DNA from: VRUE01 sp963807425 | GTDB taxonomy: Bacteria > Actinomycetota > Thermoleophilia > Solirubrobacterales > 70-9 | NCBI GenBank assembly: GCA_963807425.1 | Contig: CAWEBZ010000012.1 | Coordinates: forward strand, 248,001 to 312,000 | Reading direction: 5' to 3' | DNA length: 64,000 bases | Shown: positions 7,270 to 15,717 of the stretch, one piece after another | Layout of the letters: every line of letters begins with the position of its first letter | Numbering within the stretch: position 1 is the first letter of the stretch | Program-made: the position numbers and the translations under genes | Notes under the pieces: generated by a model | The model's input: the letters and a program-made list of their open reading frames with translations, nothing else | Databases searched by the model: none | What the model was told of the DNA's origin: nothing

Positions 7270-7746
7270 GTCCTACCTAACGTCCTTCGACCCGGTCTGA
7301 AGATCGTCTTCTGCGGCACTGCCGCGGGTACGGCGTCGGCTCGGGCCCGCGCCTACTACGCCGGACCCGGCAACTCGTTCTGGGCGACGCTTCACTCGGT
7401 CGGCTTGACGCCGGTCCAGCTCGAGCCGGCTGAATTCGAGCGGCTTCCCGAGTTCGGGATCGGCCTTACCGACATCTGCAAGGTGCTTCACGGCTCCGAC
7501 CTCGAGGTCGGCACGGCCGAGTTCGACGTCGCCGGCCTCCAGACTCGGATCGCCGAGGTCGAACCGGTCATCGTCGCCTTCAATGGCAAGAACGCCGCTC
7601 GTGGCGCACTCGAGCAAAACGTCAACTACGGGCTGCAGGAGGAGCGAATCGGCGGGGCCGCCGTCTGGGTCCTGCCTTCCACCTCGGGCGCGGCCCGGAA
7701 GTTCTGGGACATCGGGCCCTGGCGGGAGCTGGCGGAGGCCTGCTAG
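7270..7746 (+). CDS. mug: Mismatch-specific DNA glycosylase (Mug/TDG family), start codon unclear
   Basis: The family removes uracil or thymine from G-U/G-T mismatches. Recognisable segments are VLRPGLKIVFCGTAAG (first strand and loop; classical Mug has CGINPG), YYAGPGNSFWATLH, FGIGLTDICK and the late WVLPSTSGAAR (family NPSG-type loop). Length (~158) is normal. No ATG, GTG or TTG exists in frame between the upstream TAG (7252) and a TTG at 7405 that would delete the catalytic N-terminus. A perfect AGGAGG at 7259-7264 lies 5 nt before GTC at 7270, where a GTG or ATG would be expected. Either GTC is used, a base is mutated or misread, or the gene is silent. Confidence 0.75.
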   Translation, partial: VLPNVLRPGLKIVFCGTAAGTASARARAYYAGPGNSFWATLHSVGLTPVQLEPAEFERLPEFGIGLTDICKVLHGSDLEVGTAEFDVAGLQTRIAEVEPVIVAFNGKNAARGALEQNVNYGLQEERIGGAAVWVLPSTSGAARKFWDIGPWRELAEAC

Positions 7747-7997
7747 ATCGGCGCCCAGCCCTTGGGGCGCCTGACATAGAGACCCAGATCGCCGTGGGTG
7801 TCGAGCGGGCCGTGAAGCTCGTCGTAGAAGACACCGAAGGCGAAGTGCTCCTCTCCCCCGGCGACGCTCTTGGCGAATGCGACCAGGTCGAGGAACTCGC
7901 CTTCGCTCAGCTTCTCGGGGGTGACGTTGAGGAAATGCCGGAAACCGAGGGCGTGAAGCTCACGCCAGTTCTCGGCGTTAACTTCGAACTCAGGCAC
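7743..7997 (-). CDS. Small conserved hypothetical protein
   Basis: This 84-residue acidic-aromatic protein (ELHALGFRHFLNVTPEKLSE ... EHFAFGVFYDELHGPL) starts at GTG and has no signal or membrane segment. It is convergent with the glycosylase gene and the two stop codons overlap by 3 bases (CTAG). The composition looks coding, but I do not recognise the family and cannot suggest a function. Confidence 0.5.
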   Translation of the reverse strand: MPEFEVNAENWRELHALGFRHFLNVTPEKLSEGEFLDLVAFAKSVAGGEEHFAFGVFYDELHGPLDTHGDLGLYVRRPKGWAPI

Positions 7998-8073
7998 GCG
8001 GGGGCAACTCCGGGGCCATACTTGGGTTCGAGTCTATAGACCGCGGCAATCCTGGCGGGAAGCGTCTTCAACG

Positions 8074-8325
8074 ATGCCTCCCCGCACCGAACCCCAACCC
8101 GCGCTCGGTCGAGCGATTCGCCGGCTGCGCAAGGACCGACAGCTCAGTCAGGAGGAGCTGGGGCACGGGGCTGAGATCCATCCGACATGGATCTCCCACA
8201 TCGAGTCGGGACGGGCGAACCCGGCCTGGGGGACCGTGCGGCGGATCGTCGGAGTGCTGGAGGTGCCGCTCTCAGAGCTGGTCTTACTGACGGAGCAACT
8301 GGGGAGAGAGGAAAGGCAGGACTAG
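8074..8325 (+). CDS. XRE-family helix-turn-helix regulator
   Basis: The 83 residues form a single Cro/CI-type helix-turn-helix: AIRRLRKDRQLSQEELGHGA, then HPTWISHIESGRANPAWGTV and a short C-terminal helix. The LSQEEL and ISHIESGR blocks are the two helices that read DNA. There is no sensor domain, so it probably acts as a simple dimeric regulator. It is convergent with the PEP-mutase-like gene, sharing two stop bases. Its target is not visible here. Confidence 0.82.
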   Translation: MPPRTEPQPALGRAIRRLRKDRQLSQEELGHGAEIHPTWISHIESGRANPAWGTVRRIVGVLEVPLSELVLLTEQLGREERQD

Positions 8326-9119
8326 GCGGAGAGCCAGTCGGGGATCTGTCCCATCTCGGGCGATGATGAGAAGTCGCCGCCATCCCGGATGCGGATCGCG
8401 GCGGCGCTCAGCGCGGCGATCGCGTCCAGGGCCAAGGCACCGCCGACACTGACGCGCTGGGCGCCGGCGCCGACCATCTCCTCCATCGAGAGGTTCGGGC
8501 GGGCGAGCACGTTGAGGGGCTTGCCGACGGCCTCGGCGACGGCACCGATCTCCTCCACGTTGCCCAGGCGCGGTGCGTAGAGGACGTCGGCGCCGGCCTG
8601 CTCATAGGCCTGCAGCCTGGCGATCGTGTCGTCTAGGTCTGGGTTGCCGCGAAAGTAGTTGTCCGCCCTGGCAGTGAGCACGAAGGGGAAGTCGAGGCTC
8701 TTAGCGGCCTCGCAGGCAGCCGCCACGCGCTCGACCGCCAGGTCGAGCGGATAGATCCCAGCCTCAGGATCGAAATCCTCGATCGAGCCCCCGACCGCAC
8801 CCGCCTCGGCAATCGCGACGATCGCCTTCGCCGCATCCTCGGGAGCGGCACCGTAGCCGTTCTCGAGGTCGACCGAGAGCGGCAGCTCGGTCGCCTGGTC
8901 AAGCGCTCGCGCGTGCTCGACCACGTCGTCGAGGGTGACGCCGCCGTCCGGCTGGCCAAGGGTGAAGGCGAACCCGTAGCTGGTCGTCGCTAGCGCCTCG
9001 AACCCGAGCGCCGCGAGCACCTTGGCCGAACCGGCGTCCCACGGGTTGGGAATGACGAACGGGCTGCCTTCGTGCAGGGCGCGGAAACGAGCGCCCTTCT
9101 CTGTCTGCCTTTCGCCCAC
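8322..9119 (-). CDS. Isocitrate lyase/PEP mutase family enzyme
   Basis: The ~265-residue TIM-barrel protein belongs to the isocitrate lyase/phosphoenolpyruvate mutase superfamily, which makes or breaks C-C or P-C bonds next to a carboxylate with Mg2+. Visible markers are VIPNPWDAGSAKVLAALGFE, SVDLENGYG (Mg-binding Asp/Glu region), GGSIEDFDPE and LTARADNYF. The usual KKCGH catalytic motif of lyases is absent, so it resembles the PEP phosphonomutase/carboxyvinyl-carboxyphosphonate group; substrate unknown. I chose GTG at 9117-9119 because longer forms would run into the divergent SDR gene. Confidence 0.8.
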   Translation of the reverse strand: MGERQTEKGARFRALHEGSPFVIPNPWDAGSAKVLAALGFEALATTSYGFAFTLGQPDGGVTLDDVVEHARALDQATELPLSVDLENGYGAAPEDAAKAIVAIAEAGAVGGSIEDFDPEAGIYPLDLAVERVAAACEAAKSLDFPFVLTARADNYFRGNPDLDDTIARLQAYEQAGADVLYAPRLGNVEEIGAVAEAVGKPLNVLARPNLSMEEMVGAGAQRVSVGGALALDAIAALSAAAIRIRDGGDFSSSPEMGQIPDWLSA

Positions 9120-9143
9120 GGGGCCAACATATAGGTTGAGTCG

Positions 9144-9875
9144 ATGGCCAAGACAGCTGTGATCACCGGAGCCTCGAGCGGCATCGGCGCCGCAACGGCG
9201 AGGGCGCTTGCGGGCGCCGGCTACCGGGTCGTCCTCGGCGCGCGGCGGATCGACCGACTCGAGGAGCTGGCCGCGGAGCTTGGCGGTCAGGCGCTGCACC
9301 TCGACGTCACCGACCCCGACTCGGTGACGAAATTCATCGCCGCGGTCCCGCAGTGCGACGCACTCGTCAACAACGCCGGTGGCGCACTTGGCCTCGACTC
9401 ACTGCAGGAAGCCGACGAAGAGCAGTGGCTGCAGATGTACGAGGCAAACGTGTTGGGAACGATGCGGATGACCCGCGCCCTGCTGCCGCGACTGACCGAG
9501 GCAGCGGACGGCCACATCGTCGCCGTGACCAGCATCGCCGCCTTCGAGGTCTACCGGGGCGGGGCCGGCTACTCGGCCGCGAAGCACGCGCAGCGAGCGC
9601 TGCTTCGCACCCTGAGGCTCGAGCTGCTCGGTGAGCCGGTCAAGATCACCGAGATCGCACCGGGAATGGTCGAGACCGAGTTCTCGCTGGTCCGCTTCGG
9701 CGGTGACGAGGAGGCCGCTGATCGCGTCTACCGCGGCATGGAGCCGCTGCGGGCCGAGGACGTCGCCGAGTGCATCCGCTGGGCCCTGGCGCAGCCGGCG
9801 CACGTCAACGTCGATGAGATCCTCGTCAGGCCTCGCGATCAGGCGACGGCGACCGAAGTGCATCGACGCGACTGA
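9144..9875 (+). CDS. SDR family oxidoreductase (YdfG-like)
   Basis: A 243-residue classical short-chain dehydrogenase. It has the NAD(P) motif TGASSGIGAATARALA (about 8-23), GARRIDRLEEL with basic residues favouring NADP, NNAGGALG (about 78), and the catalytic Ser/Tyr/Lys as TSIAAFE...GYSAAKHA. The late APGMVETEFSLVRFGGD segment resembles YdfG/3-hydroxy acid dehydrogenase types that oxidise L-allo-threonine or serine and reduce malonic semialdehyde; the substrate is an inference. It is divergent from the PEP-mutase-like gene with only a 24-bp gap. Confidence 0.87.
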   Translation: MAKTAVITGASSGIGAATARALAGAGYRVVLGARRIDRLEELAAELGGQALHLDVTDPDSVTKFIAAVPQCDALVNNAGGALGLDSLQEADEEQWLQMYEANVLGTMRMTRALLPRLTEAADGHIVAVTSIAAFEVYRGGAGYSAAKHAQRALLRTLRLELLGEPVKITEIAPGMVETEFSLVRFGGDEEAADRVYRGMEPLRAEDVAECIRWALAQPAHVNVDEILVRPRDQATATEVHRRD

Positions 9876-9960
9876 CAGAGCGCCGACCCCAGACACCGCG
9901 ACGCCGTGCTCACTGGCACGGGCGCGGTTACCTCGGTAGATCCACGACGCTCCCTACGTG

Positions 9961-10009
9961 CGGATCCACATACATAGAGATGTCTCTTCTCCCTCTAGTA
10001 ACCCCAGAA
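9961..10009. repeat. Dispersed intergenic repeat, copy D (att-like)
   Basis: CGGATCCACATACATAGAGA ... CTAGTAACCCCAGAA matches copy A (1332-1384) over almost its full length, with a shortened AGAGATGTCTCT middle and without the downstream hairpin. It lies in the 205-bp gap between the SDR and the end of dxs. Nothing else is visible in that gap. Confidence 0.5.
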
Positions 10010-10080
10010 GAGACCGCGGAAGCGTACAAGATTGAGCGCTTTGGTTCAAGCTCGAAAAAAGGCCTAGTCCCTCCTAGGAC

Positions 10081-12117
10081 TCAGCCCAGTGCCGGAGTCG
10101 CCGAGCGCATCGTGCTCAGCACCCGCTCCGCCACCGACTCGCCGTCGAGGCCTACCTCCCCACGCAGCAGCGCCGGCTTACCGTGGGTGACGTAGCGATC
10201 CGGGAGGCCGATCCGCAGCACGCGGGCTCGCTCCCCCGGACGATCGGCGAAGGCGTCCTCGAGGTGCTCGAGCACGGCCGAGCCGAAGCCTCCCGGCAGG
10301 ACGTTCTCCTCGATCGTCACCACCAGGTCGTGATCGAGCGCGAGCCTCTCCAGCAGCTCGGCGTCGAGCGGCTTGGCGAAGCGGGCGTCGGCGACGGTCG
10401 GCTCGAGGTCATGACCGGAGAGGATCGCTGCGGCATCCTTGGCGACGGTGACCCCGTAGCCGAAGCCGAGCAGCGCGACCCGCTCGCCCTTGGTCAGCAC
10501 CTCGCCGCTGCCGATCGGAATCTCCTCTGGCTTCGCGGGAAGCGCCGCCCCCTCCGCTGCTCCGCGCGGGTAGCGCAGCGCCGCCGGCCCATCGTGGGCA
10601 ATCGCCGTGTGCAACATGTGGACCAGCATCGCCTCGTCGCGAGGGGCCATCACCACCACGTTGGGGATCGGGCGGAAATATGAGACGTCGAAGACGCCGT
10701 GATGGGTTGGGCCGTCATCGCCGACCAAGCCCGCTCGGTCCATCGCAAAGGTGACGTCGAGCTCCTGCAGGCAGACGTCGTGGATGATCTGGTCGTAGGC
10801 GCGCTGGAGGAAGGTCGAGTAGATCGCACAGACCGGCTTCGCTCCCTGGATCGCCAGGCCCGATGCCAAGAGCACCGCGTTCTGCTCGGCGATGCCGACG
10901 TCGTAGTACTGCTCGGGCTCCTCGTCGGCGAGCCGCTGCAGGCCGGTCCCCCCCGCCATCGCAGCGGTGATCCCGATCACCCGCTTGTCGCGCCGCGCCT
11001 CGGCGACGATCGCGTCGGCGAAGACCTGCGTGTACTGCGGCGGCGCACTCGGGGCAGGCGGGGCCTCGAGACGCTCGGGGGCGATCGAGTCCGGCGAGTC
11101 GGACTCCTTGACCGCGACCGGCTTCGAGGCCGGAGCGCCGTTGACGATGCTCTTCGGCTTCGCGGCGTGCCATTTCTCCATCCCCTCGAGGCCGCCCTCC
11201 TCGGCGGGGGCAAAGCCCTTGCCCTTGACCGTATGGATGTGGACGACCACGGGGCGATCGGCGTCGAAGGCCTCGCGCAGGGCCTCGCGCAGGGCGTGGA
11301 CGTCGTGCCCGTCGATCACTCCCAGGTAGGCGAGGTCGAGCTCCTCGAAGAAGAGGCCGGGCGCCCAGTAGGCCTTGATCGCCGACTTGATCTCCGGTCC
11401 GAGCCGTTCGATCCGCTTGCCGAACCCCAGCGGCAGTTTGGTCAGACGGTCCTCAACCCCCTCGCGGGCGTGGTAGAGGCGCGGGTTGAGCCGGACCCGG
11501 TTGAAGTAGCGGGAGAGAGCGCCGACGTTCGGCGAGATCGACATGCCGTTGTCGTTGAGCACGATCACGACCGGGGTCTGCAGGCCGCCGGCCGCATGCA
11601 GGGCCTCGTAGGCGACGCCGCCGGTCAGCGCCCCGTCGCCGATCACCGCGGCAACTTTCCCGTCCTCGCCGATCCCCTTGCGCATCGCCTCCTTGAGGCC
11701 GACCGCGTAGCCGATCGAGGTCGAGGCATGCCCGGCGCCCATGATGTCGTGCTCGGACTCGAAGATCGAGCAGAACGGGGCGAGCCCCTCGTACTGGCGG
11801 ATGCTCGGCAGCCCCTCGCGGCGGCCGGTGAGGATCTTGTGCGGATAGGCCTGGTGGCCGACGTCCCAGAGGACCTTATCGCGGGGAGAGTCGAGCAGGC
11901 TGTGCAGCGCCACGGCCAGCTCGCAGGTGCCGAGGTTGGCGCCGAAGTGGCCGCCGATCTCACCGATCGTGTCGATGATGTAGGTGCGCATCTCCTGCGC
12001 CACCTGCCGCAGCTGCTCGTCGTCGAGGCCGTGCAGGTCGGCCGGGCCGTGGATCCCATCCAGCAGGGTCGAACCCCCCTCGTTCTCGTGCTCGGGCTGC
12101 TCTCGCTTGTCGCTCAT
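10081..12117 (-). CDS. dxs: 1-deoxy-D-xylulose-5-phosphate synthase
   Basis: DXS condenses pyruvate with glyceraldehyde 3-phosphate, the thiamine-diphosphate-dependent first step of the MEP isoprenoid route. The 678 residues show GHQAYPHKILTGRR, GDGALTGGVAYEALHAAG (TPP motif, about 160), HVHTVKGKG-like VHIHTVKGKGFAPAE and in the second half FAMDRAGLVGDDGPTHHG. It exceeds the usual ~620-640 by a Pro/Ala/Ser-rich linker (about 320-345) between the TPP and pyrimidine-binding domains and a short acidic N-terminus. It overlaps ispA by ATGA, so it is the second gene of an isoprenoid pair. Confidence 0.95.
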   Translation of the reverse strand: MSDKREQPEHENEGGSTLLDGIHGPADLHGLDDEQLRQVAQEMRTYIIDTIGEIGGHFGANLGTCELAVALHSLLDSPRDKVLWDVGHQAYPHKILTGRREGLPSIRQYEGLAPFCSIFESEHDIMGAGHASTSIGYAVGLKEAMRKGIGEDGKVAAVIGDGALTGGVAYEALHAAGGLQTPVVIVLNDNGMSISPNVGALSRYFNRVRLNPRLYHAREGVEDRLTKLPLGFGKRIERLGPEIKSAIKAYWAPGLFFEELDLAYLGVIDGHDVHALREALREAFDADRPVVVHIHTVKGKGFAPAEEGGLEGMEKWHAAKPKSIVNGAPASKPVAVKESDSPDSIAPERLEAPPAPSAPPQYTQVFADAIVAEARRDKRVIGITAAMAGGTGLQRLADEEPEQYYDVGIAEQNAVLLASGLAIQGAKPVCAIYSTFLQRAYDQIIHDVCLQELDVTFAMDRAGLVGDDGPTHHGVFDVSYFRPIPNVVVMAPRDEAMLVHMLHTAIAHDGPAALRYPRGAAEGAALPAKPEEIPIGSGEVLTKGERVALLGFGYGVTVAKDAAAILSGHDLEPTVADARFAKPLDAELLERLALDHDLVVTIEENVLPGGFGSAVLEHLEDAFADRPGERARVLRIGLPDRYVTHGKPALLRGEVGLDGESVAERVLSTMRSATPALG

Positions 12118-12977
12118 TCGTTCCTGGTGAAGATGTAGTCGGCGATGCGCCTCAGGTCGCCCGTCTCGCCGCTGGCCTCAGCCAGCGCCTCGATCGTTTT
12201 CGCGTGGGACTCGGCCGCAAGCTGCCTTGCCTGCTCGAGGCCGAAGAGGCTGACGTAGGTGAGTTTGCCATGTCGCTCGTCGCTTCCGTGTGGCTTGCCG
12301 AGCCGCTCGTCGCTTCCGGTCACGTCGAGGATGTCGTCGACGATCTGGAAGAGGACGCCCAGCTCGCTCGAGAACCGGCGATAGGGGATTGTCTCAGGTT
12401 CGGCCACGCCTTCCAGGGTCAGCACGACACCGACGCTGGCGGCGATCAGCCGCCCGGTCTTCAGCGTGTGCAGCGCACGCAGGCCCTCGGCGTCGCGCTC
12501 TTCGACCGCCACGTCGACGTACTGGCCACCGACCATGCCGTCGACACCGGTGGCCGCGGTCAGCTCGCGCAGCGCGGCGAGGACACGAGCCGGATCGCCA
12601 GGCTGCTCGCAGAAGAGACGCACCGCCTCCGCAAAGAGACCATCGCCGGCGAGGATCGCAACGTCCTCGCCGTACTTGACGTGGGACGTCGGCAACCCGC
12701 GGCGCAGCTCATCGTCATCCATCGGCGGCAGGTCGTCGTGGATCAGCGAGTAGGTGTGGATCAGCTCAATCGCACAGGCAACAGGGAGGAAGCGCTCGGG
12801 CTTGCCGCCTAAGGCCCGGGCAGTCGCCAGGGCAAGCACCGGGCGAACCCGCTTGCCACCGGCAAGCAGCGAGTAGCGCATCGCCTCCTCCAGGCCCGCC
12901 GTCGCCGCCGGCGCGGGGAACCGAAGCTGCTCCAGCTCGGCGTCGACCAGCGAACGCAGGTCTTCCGGATAGCTCAC
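12114..12977 (-). CDS. ispA: Polyprenyl synthetase (farnesyl/geranylgeranyl diphosphate synthase)
   Basis: The 287-residue all-helical trans-prenyltransferase adds isopentenyl diphosphate to allylic diphosphates. The first aspartate motif is DDLPPMDDDELRRG (about 82-95) and the second FQIVDDILDVTG (about 212). The conserved KRVRP and GQYVDV blocks are present. Just after the second motif the text GSDERLGKPHGSDERHGK repeats GSDERxGK, an apparent in-frame micro-duplication in the loop usually written LGKPxGSDxxxGK. Start GTG at 12975 follows the xseB-like stop by 16 bp. Chain length of the product cannot be told. Confidence 0.92.
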   Translation of the reverse strand: MSYPEDLRSLVDAELEQLRFPAPAATAGLEEAMRYSLLAGGKRVRPVLALATARALGGKPERFLPVACAIELIHTYSLIHDDLPPMDDDELRRGLPTSHVKYGEDVAILAGDGLFAEAVRLFCEQPGDPARVLAALRELTAATGVDGMVGGQYVDVAVEERDAEGLRALHTLKTGRLIAASVGVVLTLEGVAEPETIPYRRFSSELGVLFQIVDDILDVTGSDERLGKPHGSDERHGKLTYVSLFGLEQARQLAAESHAKTIEALAEASGETGDLRRIADYIFTRNE

Positions 12978-12993
12978 GAGCGGTTGCTGCCGC

Positions 12994-13170
12994 TCACTCT
13001 TTGCTTGCCTCGCCCTCGCGAATGCGGCGGTTGGTCTCCTCGACCGCCTCCGCCGACAGCTCGGCAGCCTCGTTCGCCAGCTCGGCGGCTCGGGCGTCGT
13101 CGGCCTCCTCACCCTCCAGCCCCCGCGCGATCGCGCTCAAGCGCTCGGAGATCTCGCGCAGGCGATTCAC
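12994..13170 (-). CDS. xseB: Exodeoxyribonuclease VII small subunit-like protein
   Basis: A 58-residue, highly charged, helical protein (RLREISERLSAIARGLEGEE ... EAAELSAEAVEETNRRIRE) placed exactly where xseB sits in many genomes: after nusB and before ispA-dxs. XseB binds the XseA nuclease, which degrades single-stranded DNA. The sequence resembles divergent actinobacterial XseB in its two-helix hairpin and ELA/EEA pattern but lacks strong signatures, so this rests partly on position. The start GTG overlaps the nusB stop (GTGA). No xseA lies next to it, although the two are usually adjacent. Confidence 0.6.
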   Translation of the reverse strand: MNRLREISERLSAIARGLEGEEADDARAAELANEAAELSAEAVEETNRRIREGEASKE

Positions 13171-13547
13171 CGAACCCCCTCCCGCTCGCGGACTGCTGCA
13201 CCAAGCACGCCGTTGACGAAGCCGGGGGCATCGACGCCGCAGTACTCCTTGGCGATCTCAACCGCCTCGTCGATCGCCACCTCGACCGGCACGTCGTCGC
13301 TGTGCTCGATCTCGTAGAGGGCGACCCGCATCAGGTTTCGCTCCAGCGGCGCGATCCGCTCCAGCTCCCAGCCCTTGGCGTGGCGGGAGATCGTCGCGTC
13401 GAGTGCATCGCGATGCGCTTCGACCGCCTCCGCCAGCTCCCGCGTGAACGGTCGCGACTCGGCGATCAGCTCCTCCAGAGGGCGACCGGTCACATCGCGC
13501 TGATAGCAGGCGAAGACGGCGTCGCGGCGCTGTTCTGACCTGCGCAT
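13167..13547 (-). CDS. nusB: Transcription antitermination factor NusB
   Basis: NusB binds boxA RNA with NusE/S10 in rRNA antitermination complexes. The 126-residue helical protein opens RRSEQRRDAVFACYQRDVTG, has the family FTRELAEAVEAHRDALDATI segment and the hallmark RVALYEIEHSDDVPVEVAID followed by EAVEIAKEYCGVDAPGFVNG with the final helix. Length is slightly short but complete. It overlaps the xseB-like gene by GTGA and lies downstream of efp as in Firmicutes and Actinobacteria, although a histidine kinase gene is inserted between the two here. Confidence 0.93.
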   Translation of the reverse strand: MRRSEQRRDAVFACYQRDVTGRPLEELIAESRPFTRELAEAVEAHRDALDATISRHAKGWELERIAPLERNLMRVALYEIEHSDDVPVEVAIDEAVEIAKEYCGVDAPGFVNGVLGAAVREREGVR

Positions 13548-13592
13548 GGACGTATCTTCGCGCTTCTCCCGGTCGAGCGGAGGCGTGGCCCG

Positions 13593-15671
13593 TCAGCCCA
13601 GCGTTTCGTGCACGGTGCGAATCAGCTGTGCCCCTGTGAAGGGCTTTTCCAGAAGCGCGGCATCGTCGTCCCAGGGGCCGAGCGGGGAAGCGGCGTCGCC
13701 GCTGTAGCCCGACATGTAGACCACCTTGAGGCTGGGCCGCTCGGTGCGCACCCGCTCGACCAGCTCACGACCGGACATCGCCGGCATCAGCACGTCGGTG
13801 AGCAATAGATCGACGTCGCCGTTCGAGCTGGCGAGAATCTCTTCCGCGGCTGCCCCACCAGCAGCACTGCGGGTCCTATAGCCGTTCCGCTCGAGCACGT
13901 GGCAGACGATCGTGCGCACGGCCTCCTCGTTGTCGACGACGAGGATCGTCCTGCCGTCGCCAGGCGGTCCGCCCGTCGCGCGTTGCTTGGGAACCGCCTG
14001 TCCATGGCTCTCGGCCACCGGTAGAAAGACCCGCACCGTCGTTCCCTGCCCCGGCTCGCTCTCTATCTCGACCGACCCACCGGCCTGGTTGACGATGCCG
14101 TACACGGTGGCGAGACCGAGGCCCGTGCCGTGACCCCGTGGCTTGGTCGTAAAGAAGGGATCGAAGGCCTGGGAGGCGACCTCTTTGCTCATCCCCTCGC
14201 CGTCGTCGGCGACGGCGACGGCGACATGCCCACGATCCGGCTTCAGGCACGGTGTCTGGGATCCCAGGGCCTTGGGCTCCATCGCCTCCACCGTCACCTT
14301 GACCGTGCCACCCATAGGCTGCGCGTCGCGTGCGTTGACCGCCAGATTGATCAGGATCTGGTCCAGCTCGCCGGGACCGAGGTTCACCGAAGGCAAGTCG
14401 GATGGCATCTCGACGCCGAGCTGGACGTGCTCGCCGATCGTGCGACGCAGCAGCGCCTCGGTCTCGCGAACCGCGGCGACCAGATCGACTTCTCGACGCT
14501 CCTGGCGATCGCGGCGACTGAAGAGCAGGAGCTGCCGGGTCAGATCGGCGGCGCTGGCCGCGGCGCGCTCGATCTCCTTCAAGCTGGCCAGCGTCTGGTC
14601 ATCGTCGCCGTCGGCAATCAGGCATTCGGTGTAGCTGAGGATCACCAGCAGCAGGTTGTTGAAGTCATGTGCCACCCCGCCGGCGAGCTGGCCGACCGCC
14701 TCGAGGCGCTGCGCCTGCTCCAGTTGCTCCTTGAGCTGATCGGTGCGACTGCGCTCGATCGCGGCGCCGAGCACGTGGCCGACCGCCTGCAGGAAGTGCG
14801 CATCGTCGAGCGAGAAGCGCCTCGCGTCGAGCGAGTGCGCGCCGATTACCCCGTAAGCCTGATCTGCTCCCTCGATCACCGCGGCGATGCCGCTGCGGGC
14901 GCCGTGCCGGCGCAGGACAGCAAGTGGATCCGAATCGCCCTCGTTCTCATAGTCCGTGATCAGCGCCACTCCCTCCTCGAGGGCGCGGGCTATGCCAGCG
15001 CAGTTCGAGCGCACGGTGGTGCCGAGCGCGTCCGGCCTCCAGCCCACCCCGACTGTCATCTGCAGCACCTCTTTGCCCTGGTCGAGCTCGAGCACTCCGG
15101 CCAGATCGACGCAGAGCACGGCGGAGACCATCTGAACCGCCTCCTCCATCAGGGCGAGGAGCCCGGCACCCGAAAGGGCGAAGCGCCCAAGCGAGGCGAC
15201 CGCCGCCTGCTGCTCGATCCGCAGCCGCAGATCCTGCTCCGAGCGCTTCGTCGCTGAGACGTCCTGTGTGGTGCCGTAGGCACGCACCGGCCGGCCGCTC
15301 GCGTCGGTCACCGTCTGACCGCGAGCTTCCATGTAGTGGATCTCGCCACTCGAGTCGATGATCCGGTAGGCGTGCTGAAACGGACCGGGAATCGTGCCGA
15401 CCCTCTGCCTGAGCCCGGGAATCCCCGACTGGTCGTCGGGGTGCACCGCATCGACCAGCTCCTTGAAGGTCGGTGCCGGACCGTCGGGGTCGCGCTCGTA
15501 CATCCGCAGCAGCTCCCTCGACCAGCGAGCCTGCTTCGCGTCGATGTCCCATTCCCAGCTGCCGACGCGGGTCAGCGCCTGGGTCTCTTCGAGCCGCCTC
15601 TGGCTTTCCTCCAGCCGGCGTTCGAGCTCGCCCAGTCGCCCCTCTCCGCCCTCTCTCGCCACGTCTCCCAT
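13593..15671 (-). CDS. Hybrid sensor histidine kinase (PAS-GAF-HisKA-HATPase-REC)
   Basis: Domain order over 692 residues: N-terminal coiled coil (about 10-35), PAS domain with PAC tail (about 35-145; VGSWEWDIDAKQARWSREL), GAF domain (about 155-310), dimerisation helix with the phosphoacceptor in VAHDFNNLL (about 333), HATPase (NAVNARDAQP; DDGEGM; GTGLGLATVYGIV, about 440-550) and a receiver domain (VDNEEAVR; phospho-Asp in LLLTDVLMP; Lys in LLEKPF, about 570-690). No membrane span is present, so it senses a cytoplasmic signal. The HxFNN acceptor followed by a receiver is typical of orphan kinases that signal through their own REC. No response regulator gene is adjacent. Confidence 0.9.
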   Translation of the reverse strand: MGDVAREGGEGRLGELERRLEESQRRLEETQALTRVGSWEWDIDAKQARWSRELLRMYERDPDGPAPTFKELVDAVHPDDQSGIPGLRQRVGTIPGPFQHAYRIIDSSGEIHYMEARGQTVTDASGRPVRAYGTTQDVSATKRSEQDLRLRIEQQAAVASLGRFALSGAGLLALMEEAVQMVSAVLCVDLAGVLELDQGKEVLQMTVGVGWRPDALGTTVRSNCAGIARALEEGVALITDYENEGDSDPLAVLRRHGARSGIAAVIEGADQAYGVIGAHSLDARRFSLDDAHFLQAVGHVLGAAIERSRTDQLKEQLEQAQRLEAVGQLAGGVAHDFNNLLLVILSYTECLIADGDDDQTLASLKEIERAAASAADLTRQLLLFSRRDRQERREVDLVAAVRETEALLRRTIGEHVQLGVEMPSDLPSVNLGPGELDQILINLAVNARDAQPMGGTVKVTVEAMEPKALGSQTPCLKPDRGHVAVAVADDGEGMSKEVASQAFDPFFTTKPRGHGTGLGLATVYGIVNQAGGSVEIESEPGQGTTVRVFLPVAESHGQAVPKQRATGGPPGDGRTILVVDNEEAVRTIVCHVLERNGYRTRSAAGGAAAEEILASSNGDVDLLLTDVLMPAMSGRELVERVRTERPSLKVVYMSGYSGDAASPLGPWDDDAALLEKPFTGAQLIRTVHETLG

Positions 15672-15717
15672 GCGAGTTCCGCCATCATGGCGTACCTGCT
15701 CGTTTATTGCTAGGGGG

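Noticed and set aside
10699..12138. Long plus-strand open frame opposite dxs
   Set aside because: It is the GC-rich mirror of a clear, conserved dxs gene and shows no family features.
14130..15257. 375-residue plus-strand frame opposite the histidine kinase
   Set aside because: Antisense shadow; the kinase domains on the other strand are unmistakable.
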